Assembly: GCA_030998225.1 (NCBI GenBank)
Contig: JAPYXD010000171.1
Coordinates: 558,001-622,000 of the forward strand
Direction of reading: 5' to 3'
DNA: 64,000 nucleotides
DNA from: Diplolepis rosae
Taxonomy: Eukaryota; Arthropoda; Insecta; Hymenoptera; Diplolepididae
In this document: positions 1-10,615 of the stretch, piece by piece
Numbering within the stretch: the stretch's first letter is position 1
How the letters are laid out: each line of letters starts with the position of its first letter
Made by a program: the position numbers and the translations under genes
Notes under the pieces: model-generated
What the model was told of the DNA's origin: nothing
Seen by the model: the letters and a program-made list of their open reading frames with translations, nothing else
Databases searched by the model: none

Positions 1-598
1 CCCCTTTCACCTGATTTTTTGGGGTATCTCCCAGAGACGCCGAGCGTGGTCTCTGAAAGATCCCCAATTTCTTCATGTCGGGGTGGGATTCCATTTTTTT
101 TGGATTCTCACCCCGCTTTCTAGGAGGCACTCATGAGTGTTGAGCATTCCGCCCAACACCTCAGTGGCCTCATTCACACTATCTTTTACGTGGCGAGGGT
201 TATTTCTGAGCATACCCTGCTGGATGACGCTGAGAGCCCTCGCCAATTTTTCCATTTTATCGTTTTGCTCCTTCAGGAGCTGAAGGACGTCCTTCCATCC
301 CTCACAAGCACTCATAGACTCATTCTCAGCGCCGCTACCTGGGGCATACATCCTTCTCCATGCATAAGGATAGACGCGTTTATAGCGTCCCCCACTCTCA
401 ACCTGGGATAGACCCCTTAATAGGTCACCCTTCACGCAATGGTAAGATGCCTGTCTATAGAGCCCCCTGCATTTGTTCACCGATTCATTGGGACACTAAA
501 ACCTCCATGACCCGAGGGCCGTCTGCTAAGCCTCCCCACCCGTCCTTTTTTGGCATAGCCAAGAGAAGGACTACGTCAAGGTATCAGTCCGAGGGGAG
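1..598 (-). pseudogene. Non-LTR retrotransposon fragment, ORF1-like
   Basis: On the minus strand an open frame at 480-73 (135 codons) has a charged, helix-prone middle part (residues about 60-90) that could form a coiled coil, as in the ORF1 proteins of R1-type LINEs. No zinc knuckles or endonuclease motifs are present, so the family assignment rests mainly on the neighbouring LINE tail and the GC-rich composition, which is unlike the AT-rich surroundings. The frame runs toward the window edge and may continue outside it. It could also be an unrelated GC-rich repeat. A + strand frame at 133-411 in the same DNA has no recognisable content. Confidence 0.35.
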
Positions 599-599
599 G

Positions 600-629
<30 letters not shown>
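600..629. repeat. (TTA)n microsatellite
   Basis: Ten consecutive TTA units separate the minus-strand LINE-like fragment from the plus-strand LINE 3' end. Such runs are typical of tails of insect R1-clade elements and may mark the junction between two insertions. Confidence 0.9.
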
Positions 630-630
<1 letters not shown>

Positions 631-631
631 C

Positions 632-991
632 CGGTCCTGCATTGGTTTCTTTGGAAACCGATCAGGAGGCCCGAGAACAGGCCACCGGGCGCGTCCTCAG
701 GTTGCGGATAGAGGGGCCCTGTACCAAGGGTTACTGCTGAATACGGATACAAAACTAAATAAGCAGTCGCGGACAATGTTCCAGGGATGGTCCCGAAGGA
801 ATAACTGAACCCTGAAGTAATGCCTAACGGTGGTTCCGGGGTGGGATTCCACCGCCTAGAGATAGGGAGGGAGTTTTAGTGGGTAGGGCTGCGCGAGCAG
901 CAGAGTCCCACACACCAGGGGGGCGCGGAGTCCCTTTGACGGTGCATAAAGCATTTCTCCCTTCCTCAAAAAAAAAAAAAAAAAAAAAAAA
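632..991 (+). mobile_element. 3' end of a non-LTR retrotransposon (LINE) with poly(A)
   Basis: GC-rich 3' untranslated sequence ends in a run of more than 20 A at about 968-991, followed by (ATT)n. The part from about 820 onward is closely similar to the reverse complement of 32890-33075, which is the 3' end of a recognisable R1-clade LINE. Both share the stretch from TAATGCCTAACGG to AGCATTTCTCCCTTCC directly before the A tail. No reading frame of the element remains here, so this is a 5'-truncated copy. Confidence 0.7.
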
Positions 992-1029
<38 letters not shown>

Positions 1030-1075
1030 ATTACGATATTACTATTACTATACTATTACTATTACTATCATAGTT
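992..1075. repeat. (ATT)n / (ACTATT)n simple repeat
   Basis: ATT repeats grade into irregular TACTAT repeats directly after the LINE poly(A). This is a tail-derived microsatellite. Confidence 0.9.
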
Positions 1076-1229
1076 ATTTTTTTACATTAACAGAGTTTTA
1101 ACGAGTATTGAAATATAAAAAGAATTGTTTAAGTTGAATCTTTTTGAAAATGTAAGGCATTTTAAAAATTTTGTTAATTGAACATTTTTCAGAAAAAACG
1201 GCTTTTTTAAAAGAAATTTGCTGTGAAAA

Positions 1230-1320
1230 AAGGAACGCTTCCACTTCAATGGGTATCGAGCCAAGGTCCTTTCGATTGCCGGTCGAATGCTCTGTCATCT
1301 GAGTTACGGAGGTTCCCCAA
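1230..1320 (-). mobile_element. tRNA-derived SINE head (Ala-like)
   Basis: Read on the minus strand from 1315, the sequence has a degenerate A box (TAACTCAGATGACAGAGC), an anticodon-arm-like hairpin TTCGA/TCGAA with GGC in the anticodon position, and a B box (TGGCTCGATACCC). The acceptor stem does not pair properly and the B box departs from GGTTCGANTCC, so this is a SINE or tRNA pseudogene rather than a working tRNA gene. It sits where the related copy at 32.8 kb has no such sequence, which suggests it inserted later. Confidence 0.5.
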
Positions 1321-1339
1321 CTTTTCTCACAGAATCTTA

Positions 1340-1826
1340 TTAATTTTACACAAGTCTCCATGGCATGTATCGGCTATGCGGGTTAAGGCGTGCGATTAGA
1401 ATTTGGTTAGGATGCGTGCATGCGTTCGATTCTCAGTTCTGCGAAGAGTTTATAAAAAATTGCGTTTCTGTAATGTACAGTGTTAAATGTAATAGTAAGT
1501 TCATGTTGGGATTATAATTATAATAATTAACTATAAGTGCAGGTTCATATCACAGAAAATAATATTTTCCTTTTTACACTGTTCAACATTTTCTTCGACT
1601 GTTACGTAGACTTTCGATGCCTGGTTTAGAGAAAATAAAACCCACGGTGTTTTAAATTTTCCGCGACTGTCACTTAAACTTTCGAATTTACGTTTTACAT
1701 TTTCAGCGATTATCTATCATATTCTTCAATAAGGAGGTTCGTAATATTTAGTTGAATTTCTAACCTATCCACGAGTATTACTCAAAGTCGATGACTTTTT
1801 AAGCGTTTCTTCTAATTTTGTCCGTG
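1340..1826 (+). repeat. Dispersed repeat with a Ser/Leu-tRNA-like head; inverted mate at 32390-32860
   Basis: The block starts with a class-II-tRNA-like segment (about 1367-1440) containing GGTTAAGGCGTGCGA and the B-box-like GTTCGATTCTC. AT-rich sequence follows up to about 1800. The reverse complement of 32390-32860 matches it over the whole length with scattered differences. Its mate also lies next to the same LINE 3' end, so the LINE tail plus this block were probably copied as one unit, or the SINE targets the LINE tail. Confidence 0.7.
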
Positions 1827-1828
1827 TA

Positions 1829-2880
1829 CACTGAGAGAAATCGGCTTTGGTTCCTGTGCACATAGCACATAAATTTTTTGTACAGTAGTTACCTTGACCA
1901 AAAAAGTTGAGAGAAGCTACTACTTTTATAGTTATCATGACAGTAATTTGGACTTTTTTGTGTATTCGGTTGTTGTGACCAAAGTTGATGATTAGAATGA
2001 GCTTTATACGTACCCCAACGTTTAGTACACGTACATTTTCTTTATGTGTACTGCCAAGCTCCTTTGGTTACTACAACCGCAGCGTTCGCTGTTGCGCTAG
2101 ACAAATCAAGTATAACTTTCATTTTTTACAACGAGGTAAGCCTGTCGTGACAACTATTAAATCTTGTAATAGTCACACAATTTAACTTGCATTGCACTGG
2201 GGATAAGTAGTTACTTCCAAAAAGATATGCAGCCTAAGTTGAATCCTGCCAATTCTCGTTCTCGATTACTGGACTATATTTCACCGTGCCAAGCATTATC
2301 AGGTAAATAATTCTATTATAAATATAGTTTGACAATTCTTTCTAAATGATAAACGATTTTGTTCGGGGACAATGCAATGCGTTCCAATGTTGCTGTCTCG
2401 TCGTATTTTGTCAAAACTATAGACAGTCAAAAAAAGTTTATGGTGATGAAAAAAGTGACCATTTTTTAACTTAATCGACCAAAGTTATCATAAATATCAT
2501 TATACCGGATTATTTTTCTTAGATCTTTTTGGTGAAACTTTATTTTTTCTAAGCAAATTGAATTCGTATTTTGATAACTAAGAGAACCATACCTATAACC
2601 TCAAAAATAATTTTGGCTGGGTAGTTACTGTCCGTAGACTTAGTCATTTTAACTAAACTCTATGCGCGGCTTTACGATGGACTTTGGTTCCTATAACCGC
2701 AGAGCTATGGTATTTCAAGTACCAGAATCGTGGTCTCAGTAACGTTCCTTGCAGTTGGAGTAACCACTTTTACAATGCATGACAGCCACTACCATGATTG
2801 TCATGAGAACTTCAAAATTTTTGTAAAGACGATTTTAACAAAAAAACTTTGGTCAGTGAAACCTAAAATTTCTCTCTGTG
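1829..2880 (+). mobile_element. Non-autonomous CACTG-ended DNA transposon, copy 1
   Basis: A 1.05-kb element begins CACTGAGAGAAAT and ends with its near inverse (ATTTCTCTCTGTG), flanked by TA on both sides. A closely related copy in the same orientation lies at 30496-31556 with the same termini, which fixes the borders. There is no credible coding capacity; the short frames at 1985-2185 and 2730-2927 are not conserved as protein. CACT-type termini with a 2-3 bp duplication point to the CACTA/EnSpm superfamily, so this could be mobilised by a TNP2-type transposase. Confidence 0.7.
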
Positions 2881-4309
2881 TAGAGATCACCTCGTCTCTC
2901 GACTCAATTCCGAATCTGATTCTCTGATGTACAGTTGTTATTTCAATCAAATAAATTAATTGTTGATAAATCACGTTTCCAGTTAATCCAAATTACAACT
3001 CGAATTTTGAAACTTTCAGCAAGTAACCTTTTTCAAGTTTACTTCCTCAAATAGGTACACATACGCACGTACACTAAGTCACTTTATGCGCCAAAATACA
3101 CTACTGCATTCAGGCATGACGCGCGTCTGTATGTAGACGCACACAAGTATACTGCTCACGTGAGCTCGCCGCACACTAATGCACGGAGTCATGTATAGTT
3201 GATGCCATAAGTCCGAGAAGAAACAGTAAAACCTGCCTTCAATTTGAGGTTTTTATTCTGATAATTTATCGGAAAGCTGACGGACCATAGAAAGTCCCAT
3301 AATTTATCGGACTTTTTTAGAATCAGTTACTGTACATATTTTTCTTTAAATAACGTACTATTTCCTTCAAAATTTGAATAACAACTTTCGTATAAAAAAA
3401 GTAAATACTTTTATTTTTTATCCTCTTATTTCACTTTCGCAGTAGCATATACTTCATTTCAACTAGCAAATTTTCTTATTTTCTACCCCCCTGAGGTAGA
3501 ATTCATATAAAAAACAGGAAAAAATTCAGATATATTTTTCTCAGTGTAAGTTCCATAAAATAAAAAATTTGTTTGTTATTGAAAATTATTTTTTCACAAT
3601 TAAATGTAATTCTATTATAATGTTTTAAATATAAAACCATGATACTTTGTAGAATAAGTTGGGATATCATGGAGTAATATTCCAAATATTTCAATGAAAT
3701 AAAATACTTTCATTTACTTTTTCATCATAATTTTCTTTTAAGTTAGGAATATTGGGAAACACCTGAGAAGTTTTTAATGCTTGTATTCCACACGGAAAAC
3801 CTGTAATAATCATATTGGTATAATTTTTTGGAATTAGAAGGTAATCTGGTGTTTGGTAGCGTAAGAAGTAAAATTAAAAATTTTGAGCACCCGACTACTT
3901 ACGAACCTAAAAATAGAGTAGTTCGTTTTCTAGTTAATTCTGAATGAAATCTCATATTGTTCCTAAAAGCAGGATTCCTGCTGATCGTTCAATTATATAT
4001 GCTTCAGTGATTACGTCTTCCCACTTCCACTTTTCAGATTCTGGTGGTTCGTGCTCGAGGAAAGTTTTTAAACTTTCTAGCTGACGAGGCTCATGAAGTC
4101 TGAATTTTGGGACGACATAAACACGAATGTACGTTAGTAGTTATACAATGCCGGTTCTAGATGCAAATTCCTGTAACCGACATTTACCGACATCGAGAAG
4201 CTTCGATTGGTTCTGTTCCAAGCTAAGTCTGGAAGTTTCAAGAAGGAGTTCGAAGCATATGACGTCACACTATACCCTTGATAAATTGTTTATTAATGAA
4301 TGGGGGGTG

Positions 4310-5090
4310 GGGTGGGGGTCATCTCTTTCGGGAAACGTTTATTTCAAAGACTTTAGGAGTTGGTTTAACCTCTGTATGTATGGAATGTAAAGGACAAATG
4401 TTAAAAAATATTTCCTAGAAAAATAAAGGCATGTGACGGACAAATATTGAAAAATATTTCTCAGAAAAATAAAGGCATATGGTTAATTTAAACGCTCTCA
4501 GGATGTTTAATGTAATAAATTTGATAAAATTTTTTCTGATTAATTTAGACGTGGGGTATGTGTGAAATGATTTAGTTTTTAGAGCTTGGATTGTTTATGC
4601 TAATAAAATTGATATGACATCTCCCAGTTAGACTGCAGTAATCTGATATCATACGTTTATGACATTAAATCACATTCGGGATATGTGAACAATAATACAG
4701 TAGGGGGTGGGTGGTGGGGGGTGGTGGAGTCATCTCTTTCGGGAAACGTTTATTTCAAAGATTTTAGGTGGATCTTGAAAAAATGACCTCAAAATCATGT
4801 GTTGGTTCTTTTTTAAGGCTTTTATGTTAAAAAATATATAAAGATAAAATGATAAAAAATAATTCTCGGAAAAACAAAGGTATATGTTTGTGACTTGATT
4901 GGTTAAACGCTTGCAGGATGTTTAAAGTAATAAATTTGATAAAATTTTTTTGGTTTAACCTCTGCACGTATGGAATGTAAAGGACAAATGTTAAAAAATA
5001 TTTCTCAGAAAAATAAAGGCATATGGTTAATTTAAACGCTCTCGTTTAATGTAATAAGTTTGATAAATTTTTTTCCGATTAATTTAGACG
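4310..5090 (+). repeat. Local direct duplications inside the inverted-repeat arm
   Basis: Two modules recur. GTCATCTCTTTCGGGAAACG occurs at about 4317 and 4730. A block starting AAAGGACAAATGTTAAAAAA, with trailing ATAAAGGCATATGGTTAATT, occurs at about 4390 and 4979, with a partial copy at 4436. The same set is present inverted in the other arm (15430-16210), so the duplications predate the arm duplication. Confidence 0.8.
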
Positions 5091-5329
5091 TGTGTGTCGG
5101 TGGTTCCCTTTGATGGGAGGTAGAATTACCTTCTAGACACACTACTGTCGCCATGTGAATAATGATAAAAATTGTTTTAAAACAAATATTTCTCAGAGAC
5201 CGCTTCTGGAGTCAAAGATTCCTTGAAGGGTAAGTAATTAATTAAGATATCAAAAGAATGTTATCGTCTTGAAAAATTAGCATTATTCCTCAATGATGAT
5301 GAAAAAATAATAACAAAAAGACACTGTGA

Positions 5330-6230
5330 AAATAATAATGAACTTTCATTTATTGATTACAAAAGGAGTCTTTCCATACAGTTATATTGACGATAATTTG
5401 GAAAAATGAGAAGAAAATCAATTACCTTCAAAAGAGGCATTTTTCTGTAAAATTAAATAATTCAAGTATTTTTAATGAAGATTATCAGCATGCTCGTAGA
5501 GTTTGGGAAAACTTTTAACTTGAAAATTATAGGTGAATATTCAGATCTTTACCTCAAAACTGATGTCCTATACTTTTATCTGATATTTTTGAGAATTTTA
5601 GACACTATTGTTTAAAAACATATAATTTAGATCCACCTGGACTTGCTTTTGATGCAATGTTAAAATTTACTAAAATAAAACTCGAATTGTTGACAGATCC
5701 TGAAATGTTATTGTTCATCAAAAGTGTGGGGATTTTGAATGGGTGGCAGATTTTTAAATGATTGATTTTTTGAATATTCCTGATAATCCATCTGCAGGTT
5801 TTATACTTAAAGTGGATTTTGAATATGGTTTTGAATATGGTCTTAATAGAGCTTAATCAATTAAAAGTACATTTAGAAAACCAGTTTATACAAGTCTCAT
5901 CATTTTCGATATATCAAAAATAATGATTTATGATTTCCATTATAATTACAAGAAACATAACTTGGAAATAATGCAAAATTACTTTATACAGATACAGACG
6001 GGCTAATATATAATATCACACCCCTCTGATTTTTTTGCTTACATTCGAAGAGATATTCATAAATACGATATGTCTCATTATCCTCCAAAAAATGTTTATG
6101 ATATTCCTCTTGCAAATAAAAAAATTTGAGGTTTAATAAAAGATGAGAATTGGAAAATTATGTTAGAATTTATTAGATTGCGATCAAATTATATGCACTT
6201 AAAGTGTGATCGAGAAGAAAAACGAAAGAG
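5330..6230 (+). pseudogene. Decayed Polinton/Maverick-type family-B DNA polymerase (left arm)
   Basis: With frame changes and stops, the + strand still reads as the polymerase palm and adjacent segments of protein-primed family-B polymerases of Polintons (Mavericks). Recognisable pieces are a DYQHARRVWENF stretch near 5480, a DLYLKTDVL stretch near 5550, [13 protein letters not shown] near 5640, MIYDFHYN near 5925, and a degraded form of the YTDTDS catalytic region near 5985. In the known family this enzyme replicates the element with a terminal-protein primer. Here at least six stops or frame changes make it non-functional. No integrase, packaging ATPase, protease or capsid gene is recognisable nearby. 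The identical remnant in the other arm shows that it decayed before the inverted duplication. Confidence 0.75.
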
Positions 6231-6344
6231 CATATACTCCTGAAAGTTCTTCTTCTGAAGCTGGACTTATCAAAGTGGATCATATTTCTATCAACAAGCT
6301 CTGGAATATATAAGGAGGTGACAACGTGAAGGAACCACTAATAA

Positions 6345-6350
6345 ATTCAC

Positions 6351-6388
<38 letters not shown>
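6345..6388 (+). repeat. (CAT)n / (ATC)n microsatellite within a Ser-rich frame
   Basis: About fourteen CAT/ATC triplets; in the mirrored copy (14139-14180) the frame reads as a serine run inside a 72-codon open frame (14200-13982). Whether this was ever coding is unknown. It follows the polymerase remnant on the same strand, so it could be a trace of the next gene of the same element. Confidence 0.8.
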
Positions 6389-6739
6389 GTGTTACAAGAA
6401 GTTCTTGAAAAATTAAAGATTGAAGAGAAATTAAAGAACAAAAAAAACGGTTAGTGAAAAACTACAATATCTCTTTTGTGAAAGTGAATTTGAAGTGTTT
6501 TTACAAAAATTGGGATATTTCATTTCCACCGATATCTGTAAGTAATTTTCTTATTCTATATTGAAGAATCAAAATATCTGGAATCTTTTATTATCACAAT
6601 TATAAAATGCAATTTTATGAAAAGAAAGTATGCTTAAAATTCTAAACGCTTAAATAATTTAATTGAAATTTTTTAAAAATAAAGTGGATCGAGAATGTTC
6701 TTAGTTTTCAATGATTTAATACTTATATATACTAGTATA

Positions 6740-7492
6740 CTAGTACTATATACTAGTCTGGAATGAAGTCGTTTCGCTAAATTTTGAAGTAGTTATTGCA
6801 AAACAAGTCTAAATTTCAATGTTTTCTTAAATTTTAAATAAATTTCGAAACAATAAACATTTTTAATGTTCTTAGGTTCATTTCAAAGCTAAAATTCTAT
6901 AGAATCGCAGTAAATTGTCATTATAAATCTATAATTTTTTTCTTGCATAATGCAAAGAGTTGAAATTGTAACAAAAAAGTAGAAAAATTTCGAAAACATT
7001 TCATCTGTAGGTAAATCATAATAAAGATCATATGAATATATATTTTAAGGGAATTCGATACAAAATTCATGATTATATGTTTTATATATCTTATAAAAAT
7101 GTTTTTTTCAGCAAAAGCAATATTGGATTTTTTCAAACTTTCTTATTTGAACTTCAACCTCGAGCAGTATATAAGAAAAAAATTGCACATCAATTCCAAA
7201 GACTTTGTTCGATTTTGTAGAAATTTAGGTTTAAAATTAGTCCAAAGCATTTTAAAATGTTGATTATTTCGAAAGTTATTTAAAATTTAAGAAAAAATTG
7301 AAATTTAGACTCTTTCTGCAATAACTTCTTCAAAAATTAACAAAACGAATTCATGCTTGGCTCATTTTATGAAGAATTTTGATAGCTTTAAATTTAATTA
7401 AGGGAACAAATTTTTTTACACACATAATTCAAATTAGGATAATTTAAGCAATTATCGAAAAACAGGTGGTCCCACAATTCTAACCGGTACTG
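6740..7492 (-). mobile_element. Truncated Tc1-like fold-back MITE (left arm copy)
   Basis: This is the mirrored counterpart of the complete element at 12929-13795. It retains one terminus (CAGTACCGGTTAGAATTGTG reading inward from 7492). It has lost about 130 bp at the other end, replaced by a short filler of ACTAGTATACTAGTAC-type sequence near 6735-6765. It is non-coding. Confidence 0.75.
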
Positions 7493-8129
7493 TATATATT
7501 TTGATTCTAAAAAAATTACTTGAAAGTGACCTAAAAATATGAAATTAAAGATGTTTCATTTGAATTTACATGTGGTTTTTACACTAAATTATAAGAAAAA
7601 AAATGTCCGTTTCCTAATACATATCTGATTCACCAGAAACACTTGATTGAAAAAATCAAAAACTACAGCATGCATGAGGTTTAGCCGTAAACAAACCAAA
7701 AAAATTAAATACGTGAAAAATTACTTTTTAGATTTAAATTTGTAAACTGTTTATTCTTTAATGATTTTTCTCAATTATTAATGATTTTATCTTCTAATAT
7801 TTTATCTTTTTCAACTTAGAAGATAAAATCATTAATAATTGAGAAAAGTCATTAGATAATTAACAGTTTATAAATTTAATCTAAAAATAATTTTTCACGC
7901 ATTTAATTTTTCTTAGGTTTTTGGCTAAACTTCATGTATGCTGTATTTTGATTTTTAATCAAGTGTTTCTGATGAAACAAATACGTAGGAAACGAAAATT
8001 TTTCTTATAATTTGATGTAAAAACTACATGTAAATTCAATGAAATATCTTTACTTTCTTATTATTAGTTTACTTCCAAGTCGTTTTTTTAGAATCAAAAT
8101 ATGTATAAGTATCAAATCATTGAAAACTA

Positions 8130-8319
8130 CCCCCACAAATCTGAATTAGTGAGAAGTCGGTCTTGAAAATTTCTACTAATCATTAATCAATTTTCACTAC
8201 AACTTTAGTGAAAAATTGAAAATTACTAAAAGAAAGAGTGAAAAATGACTAACTATTAGTAGAAATTTTCACTAAAGCAAAATTAGTGACCAACTTCTCA
8301 CTAATTTAGATTTAGAGAG
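8130..8319. mobile_element. TA-flanked MITE with AAATCTGAATTAGTGAGAAG termini
   Basis: A 190-bp fold-back element has inverted termini (8137-8157 against 8294-8314) and TA on both sides. The uninterrupted sequence GAAAACTAAGAAC in the big right arm (about 13816) shows the empty site. TA duplication suggests a Tc1/mariner-type mobiliser. Weaker relatives occur near 39355 and 51890. Confidence 0.8.
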
Positions 8320-8791
8320 TAAGAACATTCTCAATCCATTTTAATCAAAATTGCAGTTAAATTATTTAAGCGTTCAAAATTTTAAGCATACTTTCTTTTA
8401 ATAAAATTGCTTGATATAATTGTGAAAATAAAAGATTCAAGATATTTTGATGCTTCAGGTTAGAAAAGAAAATTATTAAAGTACATTCTGAATATATGTA
8501 TAATTTATTTCAAATTTGTAAAATTTTATTTTTTATTCAAATTTTGTTATAAAATAGTAATTTTTTTTCAAAAATATTTATTTCAGAATATGGATTATGT
8601 TCATATACTTCCATTAGTACAAATTCCTGAGGCGTGGATCAGATCTACTCCATATCATATTGTAAAGAACGTGTGCTTTTTCAGTAATTTTTCAACAAAC
8701 TTACTTTACATTTAAAAATATAACTTTTATTTTTAAGTATTTCTTAAATCTAACTTTTAAAAAATACTAATTATTAATCATTTTTATTAGT
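8320..8791. other. Spacer, no gene seen
   Basis: AT-rich sequence. The first 150 bp belong to the fold-back repeat. A polypyrimidine stretch plus CAG at about 8586 precedes a short open stretch of about 32 codons that I do not recognise. Confidence 0.6.
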
Positions 8792-10351
8792 AAGTAGCGA
8801 GATTCTTTTTTTCTTTGAATTGTACTCTTTATAATCTTAGGGTGCCATCCCATGATGGTGTTTTTACTCGGCGTAAAACAGAAAAAATAACAAGAGCGAG
8901 AGAGAGAGAGACACACAGATATACGCTCTCTTTCACTCTTATGATTTTCTAATACCAACATGGGATTCCAGTCTTATTAGTCAGTAATGGGATTCTAGAA
9001 CACATAATGATAATAATCATGTGATTTCTTAAGAATTTATATATAGAAAAGTACGGTATGGTGACTTCTATCTGCGCACACATTATGAATCGTCACCCGT
9101 ACAAGCTCCACAATGCAGCGGAGTTGATCCTTAAAACGTTTTAGAATCGCCAAGCACTACTTTGACAGACTTGAATCGCAGAATATAGCAACCAAGTTGT
9201 GTGCAAGAAGCCTGCCACAAAATAGAGATTACATTTTGAATAAAATTTTCTTTCTACTACTTAGAAATCGTACAATACAATTCAGCTCATCGACTCTTTA
9301 TTTGGTTTGAATAAGTATGACATACCATTAAGTTCTGTGTTTCTTACAAAAAATGAGTTTGGAAAATAATTCACTACATTGCTTATACTCCATGCAGCAA
9401 AAACTCTGACTTTCTTTAATGGACGTCCCTAGTCACACTAACACAATACTTATGGATTGACATGCATTTATCCAATTCTAACAATCACTCGTTTAGTGCA
9501 ATACTTGCATAAAAATTTGACTATAAGATACTTGAAGTACTTATAGAACTCAAAAATCAATTTTGATTTAATTATCATCCCTTTCCGAATCATGCACCAA
9601 TATATACTTATATTTCTCAATATTTCAGCAAGATCAAGAAATATTGATATGTTTAGAGCTTTAGAGATAAAGATTTAGAGCTAGAGTTTAATTCATAAAT
9701 GCACAATGAAGTAAATTGATAACTAAAATAAAAACATACAAAAATATGATTCCTCATCAAAAACTGTAATACTTTTAAGATTATTATGATTTTAAAATGA
9801 TTTTACGATAATTAGAAAGTTTTATTTGGAATTTAAAATAAAAAGTAGAAAAAAACTTATAAGATAGAAAATAAGAATAATAATTCTCAATGAATTCAAA
9901 TTATATATACAAATTATTTTATATATATATATATTTAATACAAGAAAAGCTGTTTTTTATTTTTTGATCCACCGTAGTAAAAAATTATGGTAGGTCAGCA
10001 GTGTGACTGAACTTTTCTATATACAAATTCTTAAGAAATCACATGATAGTTATTATCATTATGTGTTCTAACATTCCATTACTGATTAATAAGGTTGGAG
10101 TCCCCCATGTCGCACATAGATATATGCTCTGTATCAATCTTATGATTTTCTGTGTCTCTCACACTCTCATTATTTTTTTCTGCTTTACGCTGAGTAAAAA
10201 CACAGGCATGGGACGGCACCCTAAGATTATAAAAATAATTGTAAAGTGACATGTTCATTGACATGTCTGCTATTATATTGACCCAAAATACTGACTCAAT
10301 GCGAAAAAAATGAGAAATTAGCAAAATTCTATAAAAAGAATCTCGCTACTT
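8792..10351. mobile_element. 1.56-kb DNA transposon with long terminal inverted repeats, no transposase
   Basis: Both ends read inward AAGTAGCGAGATTCTTTTT. The inverted similarity continues for about 250 bp (8792-9060 against 10000-10351), including GGGTGCCATCCCATG against GGGTGCCGTCCCATG. The interior (9060-10000) is AT-rich and has no convincing open frame. I could not identify a target duplication, so the superfamily is unknown. A segment near its right end (10238-10290) resembles 60390-60440. Confidence 0.75.
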
Positions 10352-10442
10352 CCTTTAGGGAGGGGGGCGGTGAAATGATACAACATAACAAGGTTTCTTG
10401 TGTTTCAGGGCCGTTTGTTCCCGTGATTTCGATCACGACAGT

Positions 10443-10462
10443 GGCCACACGTTGGGCCGCCA
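10443..10462 (-). promoter_or_regulatory. Primer-binding-site-like sequence
   Basis: The minus strand reads TGGCGGCCCAACGTGTGGCC just after a possible LTR end (TATCAAT). It starts with TGG, complementary to a tRNA CCA end, and resembles primer-binding sites of LTR elements. The position supports a long LTR. The exact tRNA is not determined. Confidence 0.45.
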
Positions 10463-10615
10463 ATTGATACGATCCGTGTTTCGCTGATTGTTATGGGTGG
10501 TTGGGGAGGTGGATCGGAGGTGGGGTAAGACAACAGCAACAACAAAAAAAAAGTCTTGCGGGTTGACTTGTATGCACAGATCTGTATTCACTCCTTTTTA
10601 CAGATTTCTAAAGGT

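Larger units (their letters stand above)
2884..7778 (+). repeat. Left arm of a 14.8-kb inverted repeat
   Basis: This arm matches the reverse complement of 12645-17642 base for base over long stretches. Paired coordinates sum to 20526 in the outer part and 20424 in the inner part. Several 60-90 codon frames are identical between the arms (for example 4127-4390 and 16399-16136), which implies about 98-99% identity. The outer border coincides with the end of the CACTG element at 2880. The arm contains a CACTG-type terminus at about 3548, local direct duplications (4310-5090), a decayed Polinton-type polymerase and part of a Tc1-like fold-back element. Nothing in it encodes an intact protein. Confidence 0.95.
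6540..8470. repeat. Fold-back (self-inverted) element at the inner end of the left arm
   Basis: The sequence 7815-8470 is a diverged reverse complement of parts of 6540-7800, with the hinge at about 7800-7815 (AGATAAAATCATTAATAATT on both sides). The left half contains a Tc1-like insertion that the right half lacks, and the right half contains a different MITE at 8130-8319. The outer segment of this fold-back (ACATTCTCGATCCAC near 6697; ACATTCTCAATCCA near 8328) is shared with the right big arm at about 13830. Confidence 0.7.

Noticed and set aside
360..776. Open frames with runs of Ile or Asn (360-740 +, 776-576 -)
   Set aside because: The runs are translations of the (TTA)n microsatellite; no domain on either strand.
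1230..1440. Two possible tRNA genes
   Set aside because: Acceptor stems do not pair, the A boxes are degenerate and the sequences are part of dispersed repeats, so they are SINE heads.
6310..6330. AAGGAGGTGAC before GTG at 6326, resembling a bacterial ribosome-binding site and start
   Set aside because: Everything around is eukaryotic transposon DNA with introns and SINEs; a chance match.
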